Positions 9,969 to 19,952 are shown, counted from the stretch's first letter. The stretch is DNA of 27,720 bases from Isohypsibius dastychi (GCA_034696485.1 JAQIWT010000218.1:1-27720), one strand, 5' to 3'. The notes: generated by a model from the letters alone, not told the origin. Program-made: numbers and translations.

Positions 9969-10680
9969 TTATCCAAGTAGCAGCCCAAATCGTAACCACA
10001 AGCCCACCTCAGGGTGGGCACTCAACACTTGCGGGAAGGAACAAAGGAAGAGTGGATTAGGAACAAATGTGAACACGTGCCACATGTAAGCGATACACAA
10101 GAGTTTCGCTATCAGACACCGGCGTCGCATGCTACTCGGCGTGGAAAACGGTGATACAGTCCGATTACGGTGGAACAGGTTTACTTTGACATAAATTTCA
10201 AGGTATAGAACCCCAGTTATAGCAAGTGTCACAAACCGGCCCAAAGCGATCCATATTTTAGCTATGCGCGCGTCAATATTGGGATGAGTCCCACAGTCTT
10301 CCTTAGAGGGTACGTAGATGTTCCGCTCCAGGACCTTGAGGTTGCCGACAAAGTTTATAGAGAACGGGATTGCCCACGACGCGGCTATCATGCAGAGCAC
10401 TGCATGTCGTGTCACCCATTGAGGATAATTAGCTGGGAAGAACAAGGCGATGAAACGGTTCAGTGCGAGGATGGCGGACGACCAACTCGCCACTTGTAGG
10501 ATGAGTGAGAAAGCGTAGAATAAGTGGCTGCAGTCTAACCTCAACAAGGATGAGATGGGCTAGTAGAAGTCCACAGCCTTTGGTGCCGTTACGACGAGAA
10601 AGTGATATCCAGAGTAAAGTTATGTAATCGACGGCGCCAAATGCCGAAAGTATCATTTGAATGGCAGACCGTACTGTCAC
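9969..10680 (-). pseudogene. Rhodopsin-like 7TM receptor fragment, frameshifted
   Basis: The minus strand carries a membrane-receptor pattern in two frames. The first (10680 to about 10540) holds TM1 and part of TM2 (LLLAHLILVEV). A one-base shift is then needed to enter a 190-codon frame with LQVASWSSAILALNRFIALF, which matches TM3 with the E/DRY region replaced by NRF. TM4 (LCMIAASWAIPFSINFVG), a long second loop containing Cys (KEDCGTH), TM5 and TM6 with a Pro follow. It stops at GLLLG where TM7 should begin. There is no clear start, no NPxxY and at least one frameshift, so it looks like a pseudogene. Frames after the stop still have TM7-like spacing, hinting at a second shift near 9980-10000. 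The subfamily is unknown. Confidence 0.6.
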
Positions 10681-11517
10681 TTTGATATCTGGGAGCAGAC
10701 GATAATCGAAATCATGGTTAGAATTGGTTGAGTTAATAAAACCCCTCGTTTCTAGCCTAAATTAACTTCATAGTTATATTGAAATCTCGGCTCATTAAAT
10801 CAGGCTGACGACTGCAGTGAGCCGTGCACCGAGTGTGTGGGATCCAGACTCCCGATGAGCACTTTGATGATACGGAATAGGTGAGATTCACATTTAGCTT
10901 CGGCCTGGTTGCTGGCCTGACGGCTGTGTTATAGTTCTCTTTCTAGTAACGTTGAATAATTCGATAGATCCTGTACTTAGCGTCATTGTTCAGGGATAGT
11001 TTGAAGCCCACGGGATCATACCATCTTGATGTATGGGTTTGACGTGAGTTAAACGATGAGAAAAGTGGATCATATCTACAAGCAACCGGTTGGAGTGGGA
11101 GGGAACACAGACAACACCCATTTTTCGTTGAAGGTTATGCAAGTTATGCAATTGATCTCATTAAAAGGAGATCAATTGGCCCGAAGGGCTACGTAGATAT
11201 GAGCTCCCGGCTCCCGCGGCTGTCCTTCTCCCGCTAGCTCTCAAAATCCTTCGTTCCTGATAGTTTTTCGAACGTAAGCAACTGACTTCGTACTTGTGAA
11301 TAGGATGTGCACAATTTATAAGTTGATATTCAAAAGCAGTATGGAACTGCCACAACAGTAGCTAGGTGTCGCAAGAAACACTGATATTCAGCGGATGTGA
11401 TACAGCGACCAATCAATGGTATTAAAAGTGGATGCCGAAAACCAAATCGATACATCATCTTCAAACAATGCCATCAGAGGGCGATCCTGTAGCCGTCATT
11501 AAAGGTGAGCCATGCTG
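10681..11517. other. No gene seen
   Basis: Intergenic sequence between the receptor fragment and the end of the protease gene. A short inverted repeat, GCAATTGATCTCATT then AAAAGGAGATCAATTG, lies at about 11149-11176 and could form a hairpin. No exon, RNA gene or repeat family was recognised. Confidence 0.4.
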
Positions 11518-13416
11518 CTACTGATTTTGCCATTTTTCAGCGAGTACCTTCGCTTCATCTTCAGTGACCTTCACTATTCCTGTTTTTTTGATCCAGTTTG
11601 AGGGCCATCTTGGGGTAGTCACCAGTTTCTGAAGTTGTTTTTTGCGAAATGATGAAAGCATCCATTCTCGGATTACTTTTCCGTTGAACGTTCTGGCACT
11701 CTCAGGTTTCCTGCCATTCATCAGCTCGAATGCATACGCAAGTGCGAACGGGCCACAATCGGTGCCGTTAATCTGACCTTGGACATTCGCGTATGTTATT
11801 TCTATCTCTTTTTCGTGGTATCCGTAGCACAACCAGAGCTCATACTTGGCTTGCCAGGTGAGTTCCATTCCCAGACTGTCATACAGAATGACTTGTTTCT
11901 TGACTGCGTCCCATGATGACGTGAAATAGTGATTGACCCAATTGGAGTGAACCTCAAGTATCGGTAAATGTTAGGCATGCCTGAAGAATTTTCTTGTGAA
12001 GTTACCTGTGGGGTTAGTTGTGTTTTATCAAGTCCGGTGAAACCTTTATTGTGGATTTGACAAAAGTCGATGAATTGTTTGGGGGATCGGTACGTTTGTA
12101 CCATCAGCCAGGACATGGCTTGGATCACAACAGAGGATAATGTGTCGTCTTGTTCCAAATTGTCGAAGTCACTTTCTAAGATACTAAAGGATCCAACTAT
12201 TACGACCACCCGGCCCACACCAGGAATTAGACCAGGCATGCTCGAAGAGTTGCTTTCATTTTGTTGTTGCTGCGCTGGTGTGACCTGAGTTGTATACACC
12301 GTCTCGTTGGGCCAGCTTAAGAGCGGGTCCATCGAGATCGAAAGCATCTTTTCATCCGCATGGGTCATGGATTGTTCCTTCTGTAAGACAGAGCTGTTAT
12401 GAAGACACTTGCCCCGAAGGTGATCACCTACTTGAGGTCTGGTCTTGTGAAATTCTTGTAATAGGTCTCGTTCAATGTCATCGAACGATACTTCCGTAAA
12501 AGCAGCTCTCATCAGAACGGCATCATTCAAAGCAGGAGTCCTCAACCATTCTATTACTTCATCAGTCTTGTTCGATGAGTTTGCTGCAAGTAGGAGAAAT
12601 TCTACGATATTCGACCTTGGACTGTGCGATGAAGTTGTTTTAAGCTCGACCCACTCCCACTCGGCCTCAGGGTCGAACCATGGGTAAACGTTACGCAGTT
12701 CTTCATCCCGATGTTGAAAATCGTTCACATGGTAAATTGTCACTGTCCTCCTTCCCGAAGAAACGGAGTGGTAACGTGCCGCTACCCAGTGAAGCTGAGG
12801 AGAGCCAACATCGGGGTTTGGTGTTTGTATCAGTTGCCACTGATCCATCGATTCAAGTTCCTGGTGCGTCGCCGCTTTTGATATCTGCCCCGATTTATGG
12901 TGCAGCTGGACTTGATATTGGAAGCTAACGACGGATATCTTTGTTGACAAAACCGATGCTGTTCGAAGCAGGTAAGTAAACCAGTCAGTCTGGTCTTGCC
13001 CATCCATCTCTTCGTGGTCCACAACTGGAATACCCAGAACTCTGCGTTCTATTGGTGAAGGGACATATACATTGTCAAGGTGTTCGGTACATATGGGAAA
13101 GGCTTGCTGGAATAAGTAGCCGGTTTCGCTCGCATTCTCAGTGCTTCTAATTGCATGCAACCAGTTCACTTCCCGTAAATGCTCCCATCCAATAACCACG
13201 TTACGAACTGGCTCGTGGTGTCCGGTATCTGGATACGGTGCAATTTCTTTGAATTGTAAGCAAGTTTGCGCAAGAAAGTCAATCAGCTCAGATGGGAACT
13301 GAAAGTGCGGAAAAACAGACTGGGTGGAGTCTGATCTGCTTTTCTTGGGTATTTTCAAATGATTTTCGTCGAGGAGCACACGGAGTATGTGATGTAGCAC
13401 TGACGCAAACTGCTCA
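11518..13416 (-). CDS. Ulp1/C48 cysteine protease gene, C-terminal part
   Basis: Two minus-strand exons, 12006-13416 and 11518-11952, are separated by a 53-nt intron (donor GTAACT, acceptor ACTTGAG). The second exon holds the protease core: YDSLG with the Asp, then VQGQINGTDCGPFALAYAF with the oxyanion Gln and nucleophile Cys. His is found in VHSNW at the exon start, where most relatives have His directly before Trp. Upstream is a long domain of about 400 residues with no family I recognise, containing a Gln/Ser-rich linker. Ulp1-fold enzymes cleave SUMO-like conjugates; many transposons, including KDZ and Mutator-like types, carry one. The first exon runs without a stop into the terminus of the inserted element at 13417, and its missing 5' part lies at 19069-19420. 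The gene is therefore disrupted by insertion. Confidence 0.75.
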
Positions 13417-13432
13417 CCCGGTGCGGGAAAAA
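13417..13432 (+). repeat. Terminal inverted repeat, left, with CA duplication
   Basis: CCCGGTGCGGGAAAAA, 16 of 16 identical to the inverse of the right end. The next base differs and then TC is shared. It is preceded by CA at 13415-13416. Confidence 0.85.
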
Positions 13433-13434
13433 GT

Positions 13435-13600
13435 CCTAGGAATATGGATAAATAAATCTACGTGTATGGAAGTATGATCGATCCATACGCACAGGATCAA
13501 CAGCCATAGGAATACCATATGAATGAATGACCAGGAAGTCCTATTGAATCCGTAGCAACTCATAGCGTAGCAGTCGCAACCATATTCATCCCATAGCCAA
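13435..13600. repeat. Left subterminal repeat region of the transposon
   Basis: Short words such as CCATACGC, CCATAGGAA, ACCATATG, CTCATAGC and CCCATAGCC recur in both orientations within about 160 bp. The same words fill 18680-19050 at the other end. In CACTA elements such arrays bind the accessory transposition protein; here the BEN protein is the obvious candidate, by inference. Confidence 0.6.
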
Positions 13601-13814
13601 AAAATCCAAACAGAGTTTTCAATACCCAATTTATTCCATATTGTTCTCACACGGTCACTTCCGGTTGGCGGAAACGGTTCAATAAAACTCAGCTCCAGAT
13701 CCAAAAAAGTTGAACATCAAGAAAAATCGTAGTTACTTCGTGCTCATTAAATCGAAAATTTGAAAGGAAATTTGTAAACACAAATCTATGCATTCAATCC
13801 AGAAAATATTCGAA

Positions 13815-15261
13815 CTAATCATCCTCGTTTTCCGTGTCCGAGTCTCCTTCGTTTCGACTGCCACTCTGATCCGAGCCTGAAAAACTTGCTGAAGCCGATG
13901 AGGACTCCAGCTGCACGGACGTTTCTTTTGGCTTCCAATCACGATCGTACGATTTTCGGCAAGTTTGCAGAAACGAGCGCAGTTTTGTGTGGATTTCGCT
14001 TTGTCGAGGAACATCCGATTTTAGTCCCAAACAAAACTGCTTGACGAATTCTACAATCAAAGAATTTTTTTTTGCACATAAAATGCCACAAATTGAAATT
14101 GAAAGTATTAATCAAGCGAAAATCTGAAAAATTCCAAAATTAAATTTAGAGCTGTATTTTTCGAACCACATATTTTTTCCAGTTTTAGAAATACCGTAAA
14201 TGATTTCCATTTTTGCTGGATCCAAGGGTGATCTGTCGGCTGGGGACACTTGAGCTCCTTTTGGCGTTGGGCAGGATGAAATGAGCTCCTTTACAGAAAA
14301 AATCTTATTCATAGCGCGTGCCAATGCCATCTTCCAGAACTTTTCTCCCGCACACTCATCCTGAATTGGAAGACGGTAACAATTGTACAATCTAGCGAGA
14401 AACTGAAAAAGCCTGATTTACCAGCAGCTTCTCGACGGTCCAATTTGCACAGACGGTAGAACTCTTGGTCTGAAACTGCTTGATCATTTCCGCTTTTGCC
14501 TCATCGAACTGATCTCGACGCATGAAACCCTCTTCAAATCCAGTCACCTTGCCTTTCAGGGTGACCAGTATCTCTTTCAGCTCCTTGAAGTAAGAGAAAC
14601 TGAGCAAAATAGCAGATCGTCCTGAAATCCGACTCACCATATTTTCTTGCTCCAGCTTGATGATTTTCGGTCCGATTCCTTGTAATTCTTCGAGTTTTCG
14701 TTTCAAGCTGGCACATTCGACAGCCAATACCTAGCAAAATCACATATACCCAATAAAATGAATGATACGCTCACGAAAATACATTCACCTCTGTTTGCTT
14801 CGCAGCAGCGTTCATATCATCTCCCTGCTCTTTCTCAGCAGGAACAGCAATCTCAATCGGCTCACTGTTCTTCTCAACGATACTCTTGAAAAAATGTTTC
14901 ATTTAATGAAATCTCAATGCAAGGCACTGTAAACTTACATCTTTCAACTTCAAACCATGCTTCAAAGCAAATGATCGCCCCGACAAAACCAAGTCGTTTT
15001 CCATATTTTTCGAAGCAGATTTCGCATTCTTGTTGTGATTAATGTCTACAATCAAAGTTCTCACTAAAGATTCTTGAAATGAATTCGAGATTTACCTGTG
15101 CTTAGATGAACAACAACTGCAGTGAATTCCTCCGTGGAATTCTTCCATTTAATTCGTCCCAAATCACCCAATTTGGGAAATGCCGTATCAGGTCGCAAGA
15201 ACTTCGCCACTGGCCTGACAACCAGTGTATCATCTTTGTTACAATAAACCACGAGACTCAT
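13815..15261 (-). CDS. BEN-domain accessory protein of the transposon
   Basis: Seven minus-strand exons: 15096-15261, 14939-15045, 14789-14884, 14638-14730, about 14422-14583, about 14195-14391 and 13815-14050; the join of the fifth and sixth is uncertain. The start is ATG at 15261. In order, the protein has an N-terminal Tudor/chromo-like segment (LGDLGRIKWKN then EEFTAVVVHLSTG), a linker with Lys-rich patches, an acidic stretch and a coiled coil (LKRKLEELQ through FEEGFMRRDQFDEAKAEM). A C-terminal BEN-like domain follows (FWKMALARAMNKIFSVKEL, LDPAKMEIIYEFV, LRSFLQTCRKSY), then a Ser/Asp/Glu-rich tail. BEN domains bind DNA or chromatin. The gene lies downstream of the transposase in the same orientation, the place of the DNA-binding helper in CACTA elements. 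Family calls are from motif order only. Confidence 0.6.
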
Positions 15262-15582
15262 TCTTTGGGATCAGGAGGAGAAGCTGATGAAATCCTAATC
15301 CTGGAGAGGTGATGAAATGTGAGGAGCTGAAGTTGAGCGGCAAAGCAAGTTTGGCGAAATTGATTGACTTTCTTACACGGGGGGGGGAGCTAGGTATCAA
15401 CGTTACTCCTGCCGGTACCCGCTTAGTTGATTTTCGATCAAGAGTCCTGTGTCAGACAAGAAAACTAACTAAATCATTTAGGGGGGAGGCTACGGTGGGA
15501 TGATGTCCTGTTCATGTATTATTAATCATTATTACTGGATCTTATTATTCCGAAACAATGCAGATTTGTGACCAGTTTCCAT
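15262..15582. other. Spacer between the two transposon genes
   Basis: A 321-bp gap that should hold the 3' end of the transposase transcript and the promoter of the BEN gene. It includes a G-tract of nine at about 15379-15387 and a GGGGGGAGG at 15480-15488. I see no clear TATA box. Confidence 0.4.
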
Positions 15583-18500
15583 CTAATCAGAAGTTACATA
15601 TTGAGAATAAACTATACAGTATTCTGTCTGCACATCTTTTATATAAAGACATGGCGTCATCAACGATGAAGATGAGTCGATATAGCAATTCCTGAAAACA
15701 AAAAAATATTCTTTCGAACAATTCTTTTAAATGAACTGGATAATCCAAATAATATTTACTTTGTTGATCGCACTTTGAATACGTGGGAAAGGGAAACTCC
15801 ACCAAACTCAACAGTTTCTGGAATAAGTTCCAACCCGATGAGGATAAGACGAGGACAAGTTGAGCAGCTCACAATCTTTTTGGTATAAAACAACTTGTCA
15901 ACACCATCGTTGTTTTTTCGCTTGACTAAGAATGTGGAAGCTTGTTTTTTCGTCGCTCTTTTGTAGTCCTCAGACCAGATCACGTTGCATCCGATGTCCA
16001 CTTGAGGGAAGTACTGTAAATTGTGGCCATAACATGACAAATCAGTGTGCGCATCTGGGGGAACTGCTGTTGGCTTTGAATATGACTTCCATCCCACGCC
16101 TTCGAATGCAATGCGACACCTATTAACGACAGAATACCTATATAGTAAACTCCGCATGAGCTGAAATGCAACTAGCTGTACCTCGCACGATCGACTGTTC
16201 GGAGAAAACGACGATGTGTCGCACTGGTAACAGCAGATAGCCTACCAGATAAAACCTGATTTGCCAGTAACTGACGAATCACCGAAGCTGTTCCCCCTTG
16301 ACCACCATGGAAATGTCTCATAAAAAACCCGTTATATGATTCAAAAGCGAACAGTGAGGTGACTGGCAAGGGTCCATGAAGTTCAACAAATTCGACGATA
16401 TGTTCTAGGTAATGAACATTGATGCCATACAGATTTTCCCCTAGAAAGAGCAGTTTTCTGTGAAAATTTTACGATCTTTTGAGACACAAGATAGCTTACC
16501 GTAAAGGTCGACAAAACCGGCACAGAACTCCTCAATGAGCTTTTTGGCGCGAGAAAGATCGTTTGCAATCGACAGCCGATCGAGACTCAATAATGATACG
16601 GATTCAACAAGTTTACACCAGTGGATGAAATGGCCGACAGGAAGAATACCGGACAAACATGGAACTGAATAATGGAACAGCCATGATCTGAACTCGTTGG
16701 CCTTCCATTGGTTGATCTGCAAGCTTCTTGGACTACGTCCAATGTGTCTTCCTGGCTTTATTGCCAACAGTCTGCTCTCAACATCTTTTTTCTGCAAGGA
16801 ATTTGTTACTAGCGCGTGAAACTCTGGTTTCCATCAAGCTTACTTGTTCAGAGGAAAGTACAAACTTGAACCAGTAGCTGGTCACCGCTTTCACGACCCC
16901 CAGATGGATAGCGTGCATTTCATCAATCACAAAAGCGTCTGCTATATCCACGTGACGCAGCTGACAGATGTGAGGAATACCCTTGGAGCCTTTGACTGGA
17001 TTCTTTTCAGTTGCATTTGAGGAGTCGATCGCAAGTGACGCACTTGTCCGTCTGGGATAATTCTGGATGTCCCAGTAGCTGCGACAATGACCTTTTCCAG
17101 AAGGAACAGTCTTCCCGGGCACTTCACATATCGGACAACCGCAATGTCCATTGTACCGCATTGCATTTCTGGCATCCGCTTTTGCTGGGGAATCAGCAGC
17201 AACCGCGGTTATTCCAATCTTGGCATTCAGTCTAGTTCCATTCAAACTCAGCTGAAATTCTGTAAATATAAAAATGTAGTCACAAATTCAACGTTGAATT
17301 CATTCAACGTACCGGAGCTGTTGATTAAATCAATTTCATCCTGCAGTGAACGGAACACAGCTTTGAATGGGGGGTCTTTCTTGTTTCCTTTCTTCCCTTC
17401 CCAGAGTGCAAAGAAGAAACAGTTGCGCTCCAAGAATCTACAAACAGCATTATAAGCCTTTGCAATTTATTATTTAGTCAGTATTACAGAAACAAATCAA
17501 TATGATTTCTTTTCAATCAATGATATGTTTGATTTGCAAATCAATCAGTTTCACATACCTGTCATCTTTGTGAATTTCGTTGCAAGTCAGAAAGAATGGC
17601 CAGACTGACGCATCGCTGTCCTCAAACATGCTGACACCATCAAAATTCAGGGTAAAGGTCAACGCTTGACACCCTGGATATTCCGAAAGTAGTCTGTCGA
17701 CAACTCGTAGGTGATATTTGCCGTCAGAGCAGTCAGAAATATAGCCGTTTTTTCGGTAGTCAGCAGCGCTCCACAATGCTAGCTTCTCACCTAAAAATGG
17801 TTTTATGCTGTAAAATAGTTTTCTTTTTCTGGATCGAGAACTCACGCTGGAGAATATTTTCCATTTGGGGCAGTAACGATGTTTTTGAAAAAACGTCGGC
17901 TGGATGGATCTGCTCGCTAGAATGAAAAACTTGAAGCAGCGACCAATTTACAAAAGAAATCAGGTTTACCATTCTGCTGTGCATTCTTTTCCGTTTTCTT
18001 CGGATAAACATGAACGGCATCTAAGAACTTGCATAATTTCCGGTGTTATATCAAAATGGTGCGTGATCTCTTCCTGTGTGACCTCCTTGAAATTCAGGTT
18101 TAGTTTCAGCAGGTTTAAGATGTTGAGAATTCCACGCTGAGATATCCCATGGGCAAGCTGAAGTTTTTTCAGAAGATCTCTTGGATTAGCCTCAATGATC
18201 GGCGTTTGAAGGACTATTGTATTAGACTGCGGCATTGCTGGATGAATGGTTTCGGTTCCGGAAATGTCCGCATCAAATTCGCTCTCGGAATCAAAGTCAA
18301 TATCGTTATTTTGAACCAGCACACTGCTGCCTGAATTCCAGATTTTTTATAAATCCAACAATAAGTAAATGAACATTCTTACTAGGTTCCGCGGCTGATG
18401 GTGATCGGGAGCGTTCTCGCGAAGTTAGATGAAATTTTCTAACATGCGCTCGAGCATTCTTCCTGTGCTTGATGACTGCTGTACAGTGTTTGCAGTTGTA

Positions 18501-18587
18501 GACTCCGCCAGTCAGTTCAAGAAAGCTCATCTCAAGGTCAGCCTGGTGCTTCCTCGCAAGTCCACCTTTCCCAGTTGGGTTAACCAT
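15583..18587 (-). CDS. CACTA-type (tnp2-like) DDE transposase, eleven exons
   Basis: Exons on the minus strand: 18383-18587, 17970-18330, 17846-17916, 17559-17790, 17313-17437, 16844-17259, 16500-16791, 16246-16440, 16182-16194, 15760-16137 and 15583-15691. All eleven join in one frame of roughly 790 residues. ATG at 18587 is the first in frame. The order fits animal EnSpm/CACTA transposases. First comes a C2H2-like finger (CKHCTAVIKHRKNARAHVRKFH spacing). Then come a Cys pair region (VLRCRSCL), a core with Asp in LTFTLNFDGVSMFEDSD and VWPFFLTCNEI, and CPICEVPG. After KGSKGIPHICQL comes IDEMHAIHLGVVKA, the acidic Met-His motif. NVHYLEHIVEFVELHGPLPV and FAFESYNGFFMRHFHGG follow. The C-terminal part (LPETVEFGGVSLSHVFKVR onward) is less conserved. 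No stop or shift was found. The ninth exon is only 13 nt. Confidence 0.85.
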
Positions 18588-18679
18588 TTCGCGAGTTTTA
18601 GAAGTAGAGTAACGAACTTCTTTGATTTCAAAATTCGCTCGTAGCAATTAAGTTCGTATTTATAGCATAGTTTTATTAT

Positions 18680-19050
18680 CGCTTCCGATGGAAGTGCGAC
18701 CTATGGATCTCATACGCGTAGCCCATTAGTAGTTTCCCATCCCAGAGTCTATTCGTATTGTTCTTCAGCAGTATTGTCTCATAGGTACCTCATAGGGCGA
18801 TGAACACAAGAATACGGATTTGATACGCCTAGGATCTACCTATGTATGCATATCAGGCGTTCTTCCGTATGTAAGACTAGGATCAAAAACCCATATGTGT
18901 TTCCTATGGAGAGTTACTTTTCCTATGGCTTTCCTATGCAGATTAAATCCATATTTAGCAAATAGCAGCTATCGATACTACGTTCATACGGATTTTTCAC
19001 TCGCATATGGTTTTCCTACGGAAAGCCATATGAGCTGCTGCGGATTGCTG
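18680..19050. repeat. Right subterminal repeat region of the transposon
   Basis: Dense CCTATGG, CATAGG, CATACG and CATATGG words in both orientations. They include a near-palindrome at 19006-19034, CATATGGTTTTCC facing GGAAAGCCATATG. The same word set occurs at 13435-13600. It lies upstream of the transposase start, so it probably also contains that gene's promoter. Confidence 0.65.
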
Positions 19051-19052
19051 AT

Positions 19053-19068
19053 TTTTTCCCGCACCGGG
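19053..19068 (-). repeat. Terminal inverted repeat, right, with CA duplication
   Basis: TTTTTCCCGCACCGGG, the exact inverse of 13417-13432, is followed by CA at 19069-19070. Confidence 0.85.
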
Positions 19069-19420
19069 CATCTCTCGAACGATTGCTTGTTGCTTTCTTG
19101 ATCCTTTCAACGAAATCCACAAAATAGCCACAGTGGGTTCTATAGATACAGAATAGTCAAGATTGGAGATTTGAACCCAGTGAACAAGTTAATCAACTAT
19201 GAGCAAGTAAGAACTGAGTTTCGTATTCTTCTAATTTGTACAAAAGGAAATTAGTTTTAAAATGTCTTTGGAACTGAGTTTTTTTGGTTTTACCTTTTCC
19301 AAAGCAAATCTTTCTCCAGGACAATTCTGGTCTGCTTATAATCCGGTTCCATAAAAGCAATCAACGTGAACTCTTCTGGCGTTTTCGCATCGGGCACACT
19401 GTTCGTAACATTGAGGCTAC
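19069..19420 (-). CDS. Ulp1 gene, 5' exons separated by the insertion
   Basis: Two minus-strand exons. 19294-19420 encodes a natural-looking stretch (NSVPDAKTPEEFTLIAF, then YKQTRIVLEKDLLWK) and ends AAAAG with donor GTAAAA. 19069-19139 begins after acceptor TCTATAG and reads THCGYFVDFVERIKKATSN. The two join in phase. If the transposon and one CA are removed, the frame continues straight into the 12006-13416 exon (SNRSRD then EQFASVLHH) without a stop. These exons supply no known domain. Another likely exon lies at 19785-19952; its phase does not fit cleanly to the acceptor at 19421, so the true 5' end is not known. Confidence 0.65.
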
Positions 19421-19784
19421 CTATCAAGGATCATTAAGGTACGATTTCACTGTTTACATGAAAATGGATCCCTATGCAAACTGAATTTGGAAAATGAACA
19501 TGAACTTCCGTGCGGTTCATGAACGACTGGGTAGTTCAACTAATTGTTCCCTTCCCTCTCTCTATCGCCCCTCCCCGCCGACTTACATCTAATACATACA
19601 TCAAAATACAGGTCTACCAAGCACAGGGATACAAGAATCAATGTCTTCGTTTCTCTTCACCGAAAGTAGAAATGACTATGAAATTTATTCTACACGAAAG
19701 CTCTCTCTTTCCACCATAGCTTTCACACAATCTTCCCAAGATTCAAGAATTTCCCGAGTGATACAAAAATCGAAACTGACTCAC
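19421..19784. other. Probable intron, no gene seen
   Basis: Minus-strand gap between two likely exons of the Ulp1 gene. It contains a pyrimidine-rich patch (about 19548-19580) and no convincing open frame. Confidence 0.35.
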
Positions 19785-19952
19785 TCTCCTTGAAAACGCA
19801 ATCCGACCCTGCCAGCGAGACTGCCTTCCCCGCATGAGCAGTGTTTTTGTAAATTCTGGTGGGTTCTGAATGAAATTGAAGAAAACTGGATCACATGGTA
19901 GAGTGATATCCTCTGTACCATATGGCCATTCAGAAACCCGGAAGTGAAGCAC
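19785..19952 (-). CDS. Possible upstream exon of the Ulp1 gene
   Basis: An open minus-strand stretch with natural composition (LHFRVSEWPYGTEDITLPCD, FFNFIQNPPEFTKTLL) ends in a strong donor, AGGAGA then GTGAGT at 19784. The next downstream acceptor at 19421 would not keep the reading phase as I read it, so either a small exon is missed or the boundary is wrong. No domain is recognised. Confidence 0.35.

Larger units (their letters stand above)
13417..19068 (-). mobile_element. CACTA/EnSpm-related transposon, 5,652 bp, apparently complete
   Basis: Both ends carry the same 16-bp inverted repeat, CCCGGTGCGGGAAAAA, at 13417-13432 and, inverted, at 19053-19068. CA lies directly outside each end (13415-13416 and 19069-19070) as a 2-bp target duplication. 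Inside are subterminal CCATAGG/CCTATGG-type repeats at both ends and two minus-strand genes, a tnp2-like transposase and a BEN-domain protein. This two-gene plan with subterminal repeats is that of CACTA elements, but the termini do not begin CACTA or CACTG. Both genes splice to open frames, so the element may be recent and autonomous. It sits inside an exon of the Ulp1 gene. Confidence 0.8.

Noticed and set aside
9685-10021. Minus-strand frames downstream of the receptor fragment
   Set aside because: Mostly translation of the 85-bp minisatellite. Only the first few codons could be decayed TM7.
10284-10499. Plus-strand 71-codon frame
   Set aside because: Antisense shadow of the receptor fragment, with no membrane pattern.
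12070-13024. Several 60-80 codon frames on both strands
   Set aside because: They lie wholly within the long Ulp1-gene exon and read as shadow frames.
19125-19140. CCACAGTG as a possible CACTG-type end of the transposon
   Set aside because: It has no inverted partner at the left side, whereas the 16-bp repeats at 13417 and 19053 pair exactly and give a clean read-through.
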